A model generated the notes under the pieces. It was not told the origin of the DNA and searched no databases. It worked only from the letters and a program-made list of their open reading frames with translations. Below, in pieces: positions 1 to 7,440 of a DNA stretch of 15,900 nt (the stretch's first letter is position 1; each line of letters opens with the position of its first letter). Source of the stretch: Omnitrophica bacterium RBG_13_46_9 (GTDB lineage: Bacteria; Omnitrophota; Gorgyraeia; JABMRN01; RBG-13-46-9); assembly GCA_001804045.1 (NCBI GenBank), contig MHFD01000073.1, positions 9,591 through 25,490 on the forward strand. The letters run 5' to 3'. Position numbers and translations under genes: made by a program.

Positions 1-1
1 C

Positions 2-3000
2 AATTTCGACGTTGCCGCGGGTATTTATTACCTCACTGTCACAAAAGAAGGGTATGAAGATTATCAGGGCCAACCCTTCCGCATTTATTCAGGCTCGGGC
101 CGGTGGGACGTTCCCATGAATCCCCTGGATTCCGAAAGCACCTCCGATCCCAATAAGGCGCAATATCTTACCATACGGCAAACAGTGAACAAGACCGAAG
201 CATCGGTCGGCGACATCCTTACCTATACAATAACCGTAACAAATAACTCCGACCTGGTTATCCCGGATACCGCAGATCTGATAAATATTACAGACGTCAC
301 GGTAACGGCATCTTTGCCGCATGACTTTAAGTATGTATCCGGCACTACGACTATAGACGGCGCTACATTATTAGACGACCCGACAAACAAAAAAGCGCCT
401 TCCTGGTCGCTCGGGACGCTGTCCCATAGTCCGCCGACAAAGACAAAGACAATCACATACAGGGTGATAGTGGGACCCGATGTCAAAACAGGCAAGAACA
501 AGAACTACGCATACGCGACCGGGACCGCAAGCGGTTTTCCGACGGATGCAGGTCCTTCCACGGCAGTAGTTGACATAATAGAAGGTCTTTTCTGCGATAA
601 AGAGCTTGTTACGGGAAAAATATTCCATGATAAGAATAGAAACGGGGTACAGGATAGCGGCGAAGAAGGCATACCTAACATGTCTATCATAATGGAAGAT
701 GGTAAAGAGGTGATAACCGACGAATACGGCAAATTCTCGATCCCCGAAGTGTCTCTGGGCACCCATATATTACGCGTAGACCCCAGGGTGTTGCCGGGAG
801 GCCCTCTTAGCAGGGAATCCACGCTGAAGAAATGGGAGAGACCCGCAGGCAAAAGCGCGGATGAAAAAATATCCAGGCCCGAAGAATCCAGGCCCGCCGA
901 AGCCCTTATCGAAAGAAGGACGTTGGGAGATTGGATCAAAAAGAATATTTTTAGTGACAAAAAAAGCACAGAGGAAAAGAAATATGAGGTAAGGGGCGAG
1001 GAGCCCGTATACAGGCCGGAAATACCGCGCGTTTCCAAATTCTTCCGCGTCTATGAGACGCAAACGACAAAAGTAAATATACCTTTGCAGATCCTGCCGG
1101 AAGACGAAGCCGAAAAACAGGCCCAGAAGGACAAAAAAGAGAACCAGTTTATGCTGATCCCGCTTGCGGGCGGGCAGTTTGGATATATGGCCGCAAAAGG
1201 AAATCTAGAGAACCTGAAAGACGGCTCAAGCGAGGGTTTTAAAAACAGTTTTTACACTGACGGAAGCGTGAAAGTATATTTAAAAGGAAAGATAAAAGGG
1301 AAATATCTGTTGACGGCCCGCTACGATTCTGAAATAGATTACCAGGACCACCTTTTCGAATACATAAACCCCGAAAAATATTATCCTATATACGGGGACA
1401 ATTCCAGGATATATGACGAGGCGGATTCGCAGGGCAAATTTTACATAAGGCTCGAAAGGGCGGATACCTATGCCATGTACGCCAATTACTCGACAGAAGA
1501 GTTTACAAGGACAGAACTCTCCAAATACGGCCGCACCCTCCACGGCATAAAAGCCCACTTCGAGACGAAAGACTTCGAGGAAGAGCTGCCCGAAGGAAAT
1601 CCAAACGTAAAGATAGATTTCTTCGGCTCGGAAACCCGCCAGGATAAGCGGGAGGACATCATCTCCGCCAGAGGAATATCCGGGCCGTATTATCTGAGCC
1701 GGAAGCCCATAATCGAATATACGGAAATCGTCCGCATAGAGGTAAGGGAAAGAAATAGAACCGATCTGGTCCTATCCTCTGAGACGAAAACACTCGACAT
1801 GGATTACGAAATAGATTATAGCCAGGGTAAAATAATTTTTAAAAAACCCGTCCCCACACGGGACGAAAACGGCGACCCTGTATTTATCGTTGTGGATTAT
1901 GAATATGTCCCACAGACAAGGATACTCGACCACTACATCATGGGGACACGGGCTGAGGTCACATTCGGCGAATTCGGCCCAAGCAGGCTTATTCCCAAAT
2001 TCAAAGCCGGTTACCAGTTTATATCGGAGCAGAAAGATTACGAAAAACTTCGCCTTTTCGGCATAGACGGAACAGCCGAGATTTTCCCCGGCACCACGGT
2101 ATCGGGAGAATACGCGTATTCGGACGACCTTCTGGATAAACCGGGTAAGGCATGGCGTATTGAGACCAGAACGCGCCTTTTGGCGGATAAGGCCCGTGTT
2201 CAGTTCTACGCGACAGAGATCGATAACCATTTTTCAAACCCTGTCAATGTGGCCGAATCCGCAACACAGAAATACGGTGTCATGGCGGAGGTCAAGCCCA
2301 TAAAGGATATGTCGGTGATCGTAGACCACTATAAGGACCGCTCCACAGAAAACCGCACTTTTGACAGGAATACAAAAGTAGACCTATACTATGAGAAAGA
2401 GCGCTATATTTTGGGCACAGGTTATGATTTCCGGGAATTTGTCGATGAGAGGAGCCTTTCGCATGATACCACAACCGCTGTCCTGAAGGTCCAGAGCGGA
2501 TTTAAATTTACCCCCAGCCTGATAGGAAGCGCCGAGTATCGGTATGAAAAACAAAATGAGAAAGGCCGCTGGCGCCAGATAATAAATACGATATCTCCTA
2601 GAGTGGACTACCGGCTGGACGAGCATAATTCTGTGTACGGACGGCACGACTTCCGTCATGAAAGGACAAAGGGTCAGGACCTGTCATATAATTCGAATAT
2701 ATCCGCCGTGGGGTTGATGCATGACGGAGAAAATGGGCTTAATAGCTACATAGAATACGGCTTTGTGGGAGGAAAGGTCGACACTACAAAGATAGGACAG
2801 AATGTAAACGTCCCCTTGACCGAAAAGCTTTCGCTATCGACAAACAATTCAGTCGTGTTTTCGAAGGACAAGAACGAGGAAAACATCGGATACGGCGCAG
2901 AGTGGCAAGTCGCGAAGGACCTTTTTGTAAATTTTCTACTCGAGAGGGATAAGACCACAGGCGAATGGCGGTACGACGCGAACTCGCAGAGCGTTACGGC

Positions 3001-4078
3001 GGAATACAGGCCGGAAGGCAGCCCTAATACCGTAGGCGCGAAATACGAACAGCGCAACGAGCTCGACATAAGCGAATACAACCTTGACGGGAACGCCCGT
3101 TTCGGCATAAACGATTCATTGTATTTTCTGTCCCGCGGCCAATACCAGACGGAACGCGACAAGAGCGCTAATAATATCAATTACCTCTTGCAGCGCCTGA
3201 TGGGAGGTTTTGCGTATAGGCCGATAGATAATGACAGGCTCAACATGCTTGCGAAATATGAATATTCAAAGGAGGAAGATAGTAACGGCACGACCGAAGT
3301 GACAGATTCTACAAAGCACATAGCCAGCGCCGAGGCGATATACGACCTTACGTCAAGAATAGAACTTTACGCAAGATACGCCCTCAAATGGGTAGGTGAA
3401 AACGCGAATCGCATAACCACTAACTCTATGACGGACCTCATGAGTATGCGTTTGCGGTATAAATTTACTGACTGGTTTGATATCGCGGGCGTATACCATG
3501 TTATCAACAATAGAAATACCAGCACCGCGAAACAGGGCGTTCAGGCGGAGGCAGGGGTACTATTTTTTGACCGCGTGCGCGTCGCGGCAGGCTGGAATTT
3601 CGTAGATTACGACGATAATGAGATCTGCGATGAGAACTACACCGCTTATGGGCCGTATCTTAACTGCTCCCTCGCCCTTTTGGAACCGGAATTAGAAGGG
3701 ATTCCCGGCATAAGGCGGCTCGGAGTGGATAGAGCGGACGATATCAAAGATAATCTTATAAAAGATAGGATGAAGCTTATCTCAAATGACGATAAGGCAA
3801 AATTAAACGAAAAGTTCAGGCAGGCCGAAACCTTTTATAAAGAGGCCAGATATGAGGAGGCTAGGAGACTTTATAGCGAGATAGATCTTGTGGTTACGCA
3901 GATAAAATTCGACGTTGATACAGAAATAAATTCAAAACTGAAAGAAGAGGAAGATACTGTTTTGCTTTTCGAAGATGCGGAAATGTTGTATAATGAAGGG
4001 AGATATGACGAAGCTAGAGATCTATACGAACAGGTGTTGGGGGCGGTAACGCAGATGCATGCCGATATTGCGCGATGA
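2..4078 (+). CDS. Giant outer-membrane beta-barrel protein with DUF11 and SdrD/Cna-B domains and C-terminal TPR-like helices (5' end outside window)
   Basis: The frame is open from base 2, upstream of the first in-window ATG (116), so the start lies outside the window. In order: the end of a Cna-B/carboxypeptidase-regulatory-like fold (2-115); a DUF11-type domain (about 160-560, NKTEASVGDILTYTITVTN); an SdrD-B-like domain (about 605-795) with the calcium-loop pattern HDKNRNGVQDSGEEG; a Lys/Glu-rich linker (about 800-1030); then about 2.5 kb of alternating amphipathic strands rich in Tyr, Arg and Glu (about 1150-3690), typical of a large outer-membrane barrel. Two TPR-like helix pairs follow (about 3790-4070), with cores AETFYKEARYEEARRLY and AEMLYNEGRYDEARDLY. 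Barrel proteins usually end on the last strand, so this helical tail is unusual. Function is not recognised; surface anchoring or transport are possibilities. Barrel topology is inferred from strand pattern only. Confidence 0.85.
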   Translation, partial: NFDVAAGIYYLTVTKEGYEDYQGQPFRIYSGSGRWDVPMNPLDSESTSDPNKAQYLTIRQTVNKTEASVGDILTYTITVTNNSDLVIPDTADLINITDVTVTASLPHDFKYVSGTTTIDGATLLDDPTNKKAPSWSLGTLSHSPPTKTKTITYRVIVGPDVKTGKNKNYAYATGTASGFPTDAGPSTAVVDIIEGLFCDKELVTGKIFHDKNRNGVQDSGEEGIPNMSIIMEDGKEVITDEYGKFSIPEVSLGTHILRVDPRVLPGGPLSRESTLKKWERPAGKSADEKISRPEESRPAEALIERRTLGDWIKKNIFSDKKSTEEKKYEVRGEEPVYRPEIPRVSKFFRVYETQTTKVNIPLQILPEDEAEKQAQKDKKENQFMLIPLAGGQFGYMAAKGNLENLKDGSSEGFKNSFYTDGSVKVYLKGKIKGKYLLTARYDSEIDYQDHLFEYINPEKYYPIYGDNSRIYDEADSQGKFYIRLERADTYAMYANYSTEEFTRTELSKYGRTLHGIKAHFETKDFEEELPEGNPNVKIDFFGSETRQDKREDIISARGISGPYYLSRKPIIEYTEIVRIEVRERNRTDLVLSSETKTLDMDYEIDYSQGKIIFKKPVPTRDENGDPVFIVVDYEYVPQTRILDHYIMGTRAEVTFGEFGPSRLIPKFKAGYQFISEQKDYEKLRLFGIDGTAEIFPGTTVSGEYAYSDDLLDKPGKAWRIETRTRLLADKARVQFYATEIDNHFSNPVNVAESATQKYGVMAEVKPIKDMSVIVDHYKDRSTENRTFDRNTKVDLYYEKERYILGTGYDFREFVDERSLSHDTTTAVLKVQSGFKFTPSLIGSAEYRYEKQNEKGRWRQIINTISPRVDYRLDEHNSVYGRHDFRHERTKGQDLSYNSNISAVGLMHDGENGLNSYIEYGFVGGKVDTTKIGQNVNVPLTEKLSLSTNNSVVFSKDKNEENIGYGAEWQVAKDLFVNFLLERDKTTGEWRYDANSQSVTAEYRPEGSPNTVGAKYEQRNELDISEYNLDGNARFGINDSLYFLSRGQYQTERDKSANNINYLLQRLMGGFAYRPIDNDRLNMLAKYEYSKEEDSNGTTEVTDSTKHIASAEAIYDLTSRIELYARYALKWVGENANRITTNSMTDLMSMRLRYKFTDWFDIAGVYHVINNRNTSTAKQGVQAEAGVLFFDRVRVAAGWNFVDYDDNEICDENYTAYGPYLNCSLALLEPELEGIPGIRRLGVDRADDIKDNLIKDRMKLISNDDKAKLNEKFRQAETFYKEARYEEARRLYSEIDLVVTQIKFDVDTEINSKLKEEEDTVLLFEDAEMLYNEGRYDEARDLYEQVLGAVTQMHADIAR

Positions 4079-4120
4079 TCGTTTTTACGGATACCGGCGT
4101 ATCGCAAAAGAGAGGGAGAG

Positions 4121-4501
4121 ATGAGGAAGATTTTATTGATTATATTTATTCTTGATGTTACCATAACCCTTGTAACAGCAGCGTTTGCAAGCGACAAATA
4201 TATTCAGTATGACGTTGACAAACTTGCCAGGAAAGCCCAGGCCCGAATAAAGGATATCGATAAGAAGCTCGCGGAGATCAAGAAAAACGAAGAGATACAG
4301 GGCAAACTAAACGAACTGGACTTGTTATATACTCAGGCAGAAGAACTTTACAGCCAAGGGAAATATAAAGAAGCAAAACCTTTTTACGAAAAGATTAAAC
4401 AATACGCGAATGACCCTGAAGTCAAATCAGCGGCCCGGCAGAAGCAGAAGGAACTCAGGCGATTAAAGATACAAAAGAAGAGCGAAGGTAAAAGTAAGTG
4501 A
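4121..4501 (+). CDS. Small secreted protein with a TPR-like helix pair
   Basis: A 126-residue protein with an N-terminal signal peptide (MRK, hydrophobic stretch to about residue 20, likely cleavage after AFA at 23). The mature part is highly charged and helical: a coiled-coil-like stretch (about 35-58), one TPR-like unit (about 60-90, AEELYSQGKYKEAKPFYEKI) and a Lys/Arg-rich tail. The unit has the same A-E-x-L-Y-x-x-G-x-Y-x-E-A pattern as the two repeats ending the preceding barrel protein. The gene starts 42 bases after that gene, with GAGGGAGAG just before the ATG, so the two are probably co-transcribed. A periplasmic partner of the barrel protein is a reasonable inference. No enzyme motif is visible. 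Confidence 0.8.
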   Translation: MRKILLIIFILDVTITLVTAAFASDKYIQYDVDKLARKAQARIKDIDKKLAEIKKNEEIQGKLNELDLLYTQAEELYSQGKYKEAKPFYEKIKQYANDPEVKSAARQKQKELRRLKIQKKSEGKSK

Positions 4502-4706
4502 ACGAAAAGATCCTCCGGTTTCGCCGACTAGACGGATATACGCTTTAAGGGAGAAAAGCGCATATATTCAACCCTCGCCATTCCCGAAACATATATCAGC
4601 ACTAAAAAAATCGAGCGGACTTATTGTACCATCGGAAAGGCAAAGATCACCTAAAAGATCGAAGCGGGAAATAGAAATTATTGACAAAAAAAAGGAGTTT
4701 GGATGT
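4502..4706. other. Intergenic region before greA
   Basis: About 205 bases without a convincing ORF. The only clear element is the greA ribosome binding site (GGAG at 4694-4697, 9 bases before the ATG). TTGACA at 4681-4686 resembles a -35 box but has no room for a -10 box before the gene. No strong terminator hairpin was found. Confidence 0.5.
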
Positions 4707-5177
4707 ATGGCGAATACATATTTGACCCCTGAAGGCTACGAGAAACTTAGAGAAGAGCTTAAATACCTGAAGACGGTCCGCAGGAGAGAATTATCCAGTG
4801 ATATAGGCAAAGCGCGCGCGCACGGCGATTTGAGCGAGAACGCCGAATATGACGCGGCCAAAGAGGCTCAGGGCATGAACGAGAAGAGGATCGCTGAGCT
4901 GGAAGAGAAGCTGGCCAATGCCCAGATACTCGATGATGAAAATATCCCTAAAAACGAGGCGCTAATAGGAGCGACCGTTAAGCTGAAGGATCTGGATTCG
5001 GGAGAAGAGCTCGAATATACTCTCGTATCGGAGCTGGAAGCAGATTATTCTCAAGGGAAGATCTCCGTGACTTCACCTGTAGGAAAAGGTCTGTTAGGAC
5101 ATAAAGTAAAGGAAACGGTCGAGATCCAAGCTCCTGCGGGGATTTTAAAATATCAGATATTGAAGATATCGAGGTAG
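4707..5177 (+). CDS. greA: Transcription elongation factor GreA
   Basis: A 156-residue protein, close to the usual 158. GreA enters the secondary channel of RNA polymerase and stimulates cleavage of backtracked transcripts. The N-terminal coiled coil (about 1-75) carries the tip motif HGDLSENAEYDAA, with the acidic Asp and Glu that coordinate the catalytic metal in the family. The C-terminal FKBP-like globular domain (about 80-156) contains SPVGKGLLGHKVKETVEI, the standard GreA signature. The start is supported by AAAGGAG 9 bases upstream; an overlapping ATG at 4703 is out of frame. It appears to be a single-gene unit, followed by 450 bases of non-coding repeats. Assignment is secure; GreB is less likely given the tip sequence and length. 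Confidence 0.97.
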   Translation: MANTYLTPEGYEKLREELKYLKTVRRRELSSDIGKARAHGDLSENAEYDAAKEAQGMNEKRIAELEEKLANAQILDDENIPKNEALIGATVKLKDLDSGEELEYTLVSELEADYSQGKISVTSPVGKGLLGHKVKETVEIQAPAGILKYQILKISR

Positions 5178-5183
5178 GGACAC

Positions 5184-5314
5184 TAACTATTTGCCCGTTA
5201 TGAAGCAGTTGATATACATTGATACTTATAGATACTCATGGAAACTTATTGAAATACATTGACTCGGTAGCTCTTAGCTCATGGCTCATAGTTAACTATT
5301 TGCTCGTTACGAAG
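5184..5314. repeat. Degenerate tandem word arrays (10-bp and 7-bp periods) bracketed by a 22-bp direct repeat
   Basis: Five consecutive 10-bp units fill 5211-5260: GATATACATT, GATACTTATA, GATACTCATG, GAAACTTATT, GAAATACATT. A 7-bp array follows at 5269-5289: AGCTCTT, AGCTCAT, GGCTCAT. Both lie between two copies of a 22-bp sequence with two mismatches (5184-5205 and 5293-5314, core TAACTATTTGC). The units are too degenerate and short for CRISPR. Confidence 0.75.
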
Positions 5315-5488
5315 GACGTAAGGACGACCGCTTGCTTACATCCTTCGGCAAGCTTAAGGGCAAGCTCGTTCGGACGACGGACGATTCGAGCCCGTCATTG
5401 CGACCCCGCCCTTTCAGTAGGACAATAAACCGGGTTTAAACATCACGTCCTATACGAATTTCGACTGTCGAATTTCGCCATATATAAG

Positions 5489-5576
5489 CGACATCTGCAA
5501 CCTCTGAAACCTTTGCAACATAAACGCAACCTTAAGAAACATCAAGCAACATCAAGAAACCTTAAGGGACCTTCCT
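5489..5576. repeat. Degenerate 9- to 11-bp phased array upstream of pyruvate kinase
   Basis: Reading from 5489, units are CGACATCTG, CAACCTCTG, AAACCTTTG, CAACATAAACG, CAACCTTAAG, AAACATCAAG, CAACATCAAG, AAACCTTAAG, GGACCTTCCT. The approximate consensus is (C/A)AAC(C/A)T(C/T)AAG. The last full units are exactly 10 bp. The array ends about 50 bases before the pyruvate kinase ATG. Confidence 0.7.
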
Positions 5577-5601
5577 ATATACGAGAGTGTTAACAATAGC
5601 A

Positions 5602-5615
5602 CGTTACTAGTAACG
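5602..5615. promoter_or_regulatory. 14-bp perfect palindrome, candidate operator
   Basis: CGTTACTAGTAACG is a perfect palindrome ending 12 bases before the pyruvate kinase ATG, next to the GGGG-type ribosome binding site. Its position suits a repressor site or a small RNA hairpin. Only the symmetry is seen; no regulator is identified. Confidence 0.4.
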
Positions 5616-5627
5616 ATTGGGGATGAT

Positions 5628-6653
5628 ATGGCAAAAGCTAAGATTATAGCGACATTGGGTCCGGCTAGCAATTCCGAGACGGTCTTGCGAAAGATGTTTA
5701 CAGGCGGGCTAGATATAGTGCGCCTGAATTTTTCGCATGGCACGCATATCGAGCATCTGGAAAGAGCCAGGCGCATAAATATGCTAAATAAAAATATGAG
5801 ACGGGCGGTAAAGATAATGCAGGACCTGGAGGGCTATCGTATAAGAGTCGGCAGATTATCGCGGCCGCTTCAGTTAAAAAAAAGAGCCCGATTTCACCTT
5901 ACGCAAGAAGATATCATAGGGGACGAAAAAGCGGTTTCCTTTGATTATAAAGGTTCATTGAAAGGAATAAAGAAAAATACATTGATTTTTATCGATGACG
6001 GCAAGATCGTGCTTGAGGTGAAGGGTATCGACAGGAAAAGTCTAAAAGTAAAGGTGCGCGTAGGCGGATTATTAACAGAGCATAAGGGCATAAATATTCC
6101 GACAGCGGAATTGGATTTTGAATCGTTGACGCAGAAAGACAGGCAGGATTTAAAATTGGGGATAGAACATAAGTTCGATTACATAGCCCAGTCGTTTGTC
6201 AGGGATGCCAGGGATATAAGGATGCTAAAGAATATCGTCAAACCTAAACACGAACAATGTAAAATTTTCGCCAAAGTGGAAAGCAGGCAGGCCCTCGCAG
6301 ACATAGAGGAGATAATCGATGAGGCAGACGGTATAATTGTCGCAAGAGGTGACCTCGGCATCTGCGTTCCTGTTTATAAGGTTCCCGCGATCCAGAAAGA
6401 GATTGTCAAAATGTGCCGTCTAAAAAATAAGCCCGTTGTCGTGGCGACCCAGATGCTTGATAGCATGACCGAAGAGCCTTTCCCGACAAGAGCAGAGGTC
6501 AGCGATGTGGCAAATGCCATCCTGGACGGCGCTACTCATCTTATGCTTTCCGGTGAAACAGCGGTGGGCAAGTACCCATATAAGGCGGTTTGCATGATGA
6601 ATAAGATCATAAAGGAGATGGAGCGCTACCAGAACAGGCTTAATATTATTTAG
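5628..6653 (+). CDS. pyk: Pyruvate kinase, short form lacking the C-terminal domain
   Basis: Converts phosphoenolpyruvate and ADP to pyruvate and ATP in glycolysis. It has 341 residues against about 470 for common bacterial enzymes. Catalytic A-domain motifs are present: R32 and N34 in RLNFSHG, D66, K216 and E218 in AKVES, D242 in ARGDLG, T274 in VATQMLDSM, and PTRAEVSDVANAILDGA. The lid (B) domain covers about 72-165. The chain stops just after the last barrel helix, so the C-terminal effector domain is absent. No remnant of it is visible downstream, so this looks native, not truncated by mutation. The usual LDTKGPEIR segment is QDLEGYRIR here: T to L67, K to E68, E to R71. That pattern resembles potassium-independent enzymes. 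The ATG at 5628 follows TTGGGGATGAT. A monocistronic unit is likely. Confidence 0.92.
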   Translation: MAKAKIIATLGPASNSETVLRKMFTGGLDIVRLNFSHGTHIEHLERARRINMLNKNMRRAVKIMQDLEGYRIRVGRLSRPLQLKKRARFHLTQEDIIGDEKAVSFDYKGSLKGIKKNTLIFIDDGKIVLEVKGIDRKSLKVKVRVGGLLTEHKGINIPTAELDFESLTQKDRQDLKLGIEHKFDYIAQSFVRDARDIRMLKNIVKPKHEQCKIFAKVESRQALADIEEIIDEADGIIVARGDLGICVPVYKVPAIQKEIVKMCRLKNKPVVVATQMLDSMTEEPFPTRAEVSDVANAILDGATHLMLSGETAVGKYPYKAVCMMNKIIKEMERYQNRLNII

Positions 6654-6677
6654 AGCGGGAGAACCGTAAATATATCC

Positions 6678-6706
6678 TTGCAAATGTCTATATTAGCAGG
6701 TATATT
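6678..6706 (+). promoter_or_regulatory. Sigma70-like promoter for the small secreted protein gene
   Basis: TTGCAA (6678-6683), a 17-base spacer and TATATT (6701-6706), about 85 bases before the ATG at 6792. Fair match; no transcript data. Confidence 0.5.
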
Positions 6707-6791
6707 TATACTGTCGCTATAAAGCCAGAAAATTGCTAATGAGGTTCTTGTAAAAGGCGGGCCGGCACAAATAAAGAATAAAGGAGGTCAT

Positions 6792-7097
6792 ATGAGAATC
6801 GCGGTGGTGTTATGTGCAGTTCTTATTTGTTTTGGTTTTACGTTTCATTGCAGCGCTCAGGACAGCGCGAAGGAAGAAAAGGTTTTTCCGCAGAAGGTCG
6901 AGGTGGATTCTAACTATGACGGTAGCATAGACCGCATCGAGCACTATGATGAGAACGGGCAACTGGTTAGAATAGAAGCGGATACGACAGGTGATGGCGC
7001 GATAAACGAGTGGATAACTTATACAGACGGCAAGCCGACAGAGAGCAAAAGAGATTCTAACGGGGACGGCAAGCCGGATGTCTGGATGAAGTATTGA
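6792..7097 (+). CDS. Small secreted protein with three DxNxDG calcium-loop-like repeats
   Basis: A 101-residue protein. Residues 1-22 form a signal peptide with probable cleavage after CSA; C20 lacks a lipobox context (TFHC), so a lipoprotein is unlikely. The mature part has three acidic loops about 25 residues apart: DSNYDGSID (39-47), DTTGDGAIN (64-72) and DSNGDGKPD (88-96). These resemble the Asp/Asn-Gly loops of EF-hand, dockerin or thrombospondin-type-3 repeats. Each is followed by Tyr- or Trp-containing strand-like sequence, so short calcium-dependent beta repeats are a plausible fold. AAGGAGGTC just before the ATG is an excellent ribosome binding site. A stable terminator-like hairpin follows the gene at 7158-7197. 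Function is unknown; a surface or periplasmic calcium-binding role is inferred. Confidence 0.8.
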   Translation: MRIAVVLCAVLICFGFTFHCSAQDSAKEEKVFPQKVEVDSNYDGSIDRIEHYDENGQLVRIEADTTGDGAINEWITYTDGKPTESKRDSNGDGKPDVWMKY

Positions 7098-7101
7098 AAT
7101 T

Positions 7102-7140
7102 TTACCGCACCGGTAATTCCGCCGATTAGCGGGATCCCGC
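7102..7140. repeat. Small overlapping hairpins after the secreted-protein gene
   Basis: TTACCG-CAC-CGGTAA (7102-7116) is a perfect 6-bp stem. ATTCCGC-CGATTA-GCGGGAT (7116-7135) is a 7-bp stem with one G-T pair, and GCGGGATCCCGC (7129-7140) is a perfect 12-bp palindrome overlapping it. These structures are alternatives and cannot all form at once. Confidence 0.5.
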
Positions 7141-7157
7141 CCGCGACAAATTAATAG

Positions 7158-7197
7158 TAGATGCCCCACGGCTGTAACGCCGTGGGGCATCTATTTT
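7158..7197 (+). terminator. Strong hairpin followed by TTTT, probable intrinsic terminator
   Basis: A 15-bp perfect stem (7158-7172 with 7179-7193, TAGATGCCCCACGGC) closes a 6-base TGTAAC loop and is followed by TTTT. Position 60 bases after the secreted-protein gene fits a terminator. The stem is longer than most terminators and shares its loop with nearby hairpins, so it may also be part of a repeat element. Confidence 0.6.
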
Positions 7198-7229
7198 ACA
7201 CCAACCCGTCCCGGCACATGGTTTACCCA

Positions 7230-7350
7230 TGAACCAGAAAGCCACGCCTGTAAGGGCGCGGATGAATGGCTTTCGGTTCAGGGTTCCGCTCCACCGATAG
7301 AGCGGAACCCTGTAAAAAGAGAAGCCACCGCTGTAAGGCGGTGGAGCTTC
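7230..7350. repeat. Cluster of three hairpins, possibly a non-autonomous IS200/IS605-like or REP-like element
   Basis: Hairpin one: TGAACCAGAAAGCCA (7230-7244) pairs with TGGCTTTCGGTTCA (7267-7280) with one bulged A (7236), enclosing a CGCC-TGTAAG-GGCG stem-loop (7245-7258). Hairpin two: CAGGGTTCCGCTC (7279-7291) pairs perfectly with 7300-7312, loop 8. Hairpin three: GAAG/CTTC plus CCACCGC/GCGGTGG (7321-7350), loop TGTAAG, AG bulge at 7345-7346. The repeated TGTAA loop and bulged stems resemble ends recognised by Y1 HUH transposases or RAYT proteins. No transposase gene lies in the window, so this is inference. Confidence 0.5.
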
Positions 7351-7380
7351 ACGCCGACTCAAAAAATTTTCTCAAAACAA

Positions 7381-7410
7381 TTGCCATTTAAATATTATAT
7401 TGTGTATAAT
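7381..7410 (+). promoter_or_regulatory. Sigma70-like promoter for the symporter gene
   Basis: TTGCCA (7381-7386), an 18-base AT-rich spacer and a consensus TATAAT (7405-7410), 30 bases before the ATG at 7441. It lies just downstream of the hairpin cluster. Confidence 0.7.
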
Positions 7411-7440
7411 AAATAAAAACTCTGAATTCTAGGCGGGAAT

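Larger units (their letters stand above)
5178..5627. other. Non-coding region between greA and pyruvate kinase, rich in short-word arrays
   Basis: 450 bases without a credible gene. A 69-codon open frame at 5219-5428 has no ribosome binding site, no recognisable protein character, and runs across repeats. The region holds a 22-bp imperfect direct repeat, a 10-bp-period array, a 7-bp-period array, an imperfect hairpin (CGAAGGACGTAA at 5310-5321 against TTACATCCTTCG at 5336-5347, one mismatch), a second phased array (5489-5576) and a 14-bp palindrome just before the next gene. Confidence 0.7.

Noticed and set aside
505..2237. Long minus-strand frames opposite the barrel protein gene
   Set aside because: Shadows of the plus-strand gene; Cys/Phe/Ser-rich nonsense composition and no ribosome binding sites.
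4681..4686. TTGACA as a greA promoter -35 box
   Set aside because: A -10 box would fall at or after the greA start codon.
5219..5428. 69-codon open frame after greA
   Set aside because: No ribosome binding site, composition unlike a protein, and it runs through repeat arrays and a hairpin.
7098..7380. Attachment site or integron attC array
   Set aside because: No integrase, no conserved attC R and L boxes, and no gene cassettes; hairpins fit terminator, REP or IS200-type structures better.
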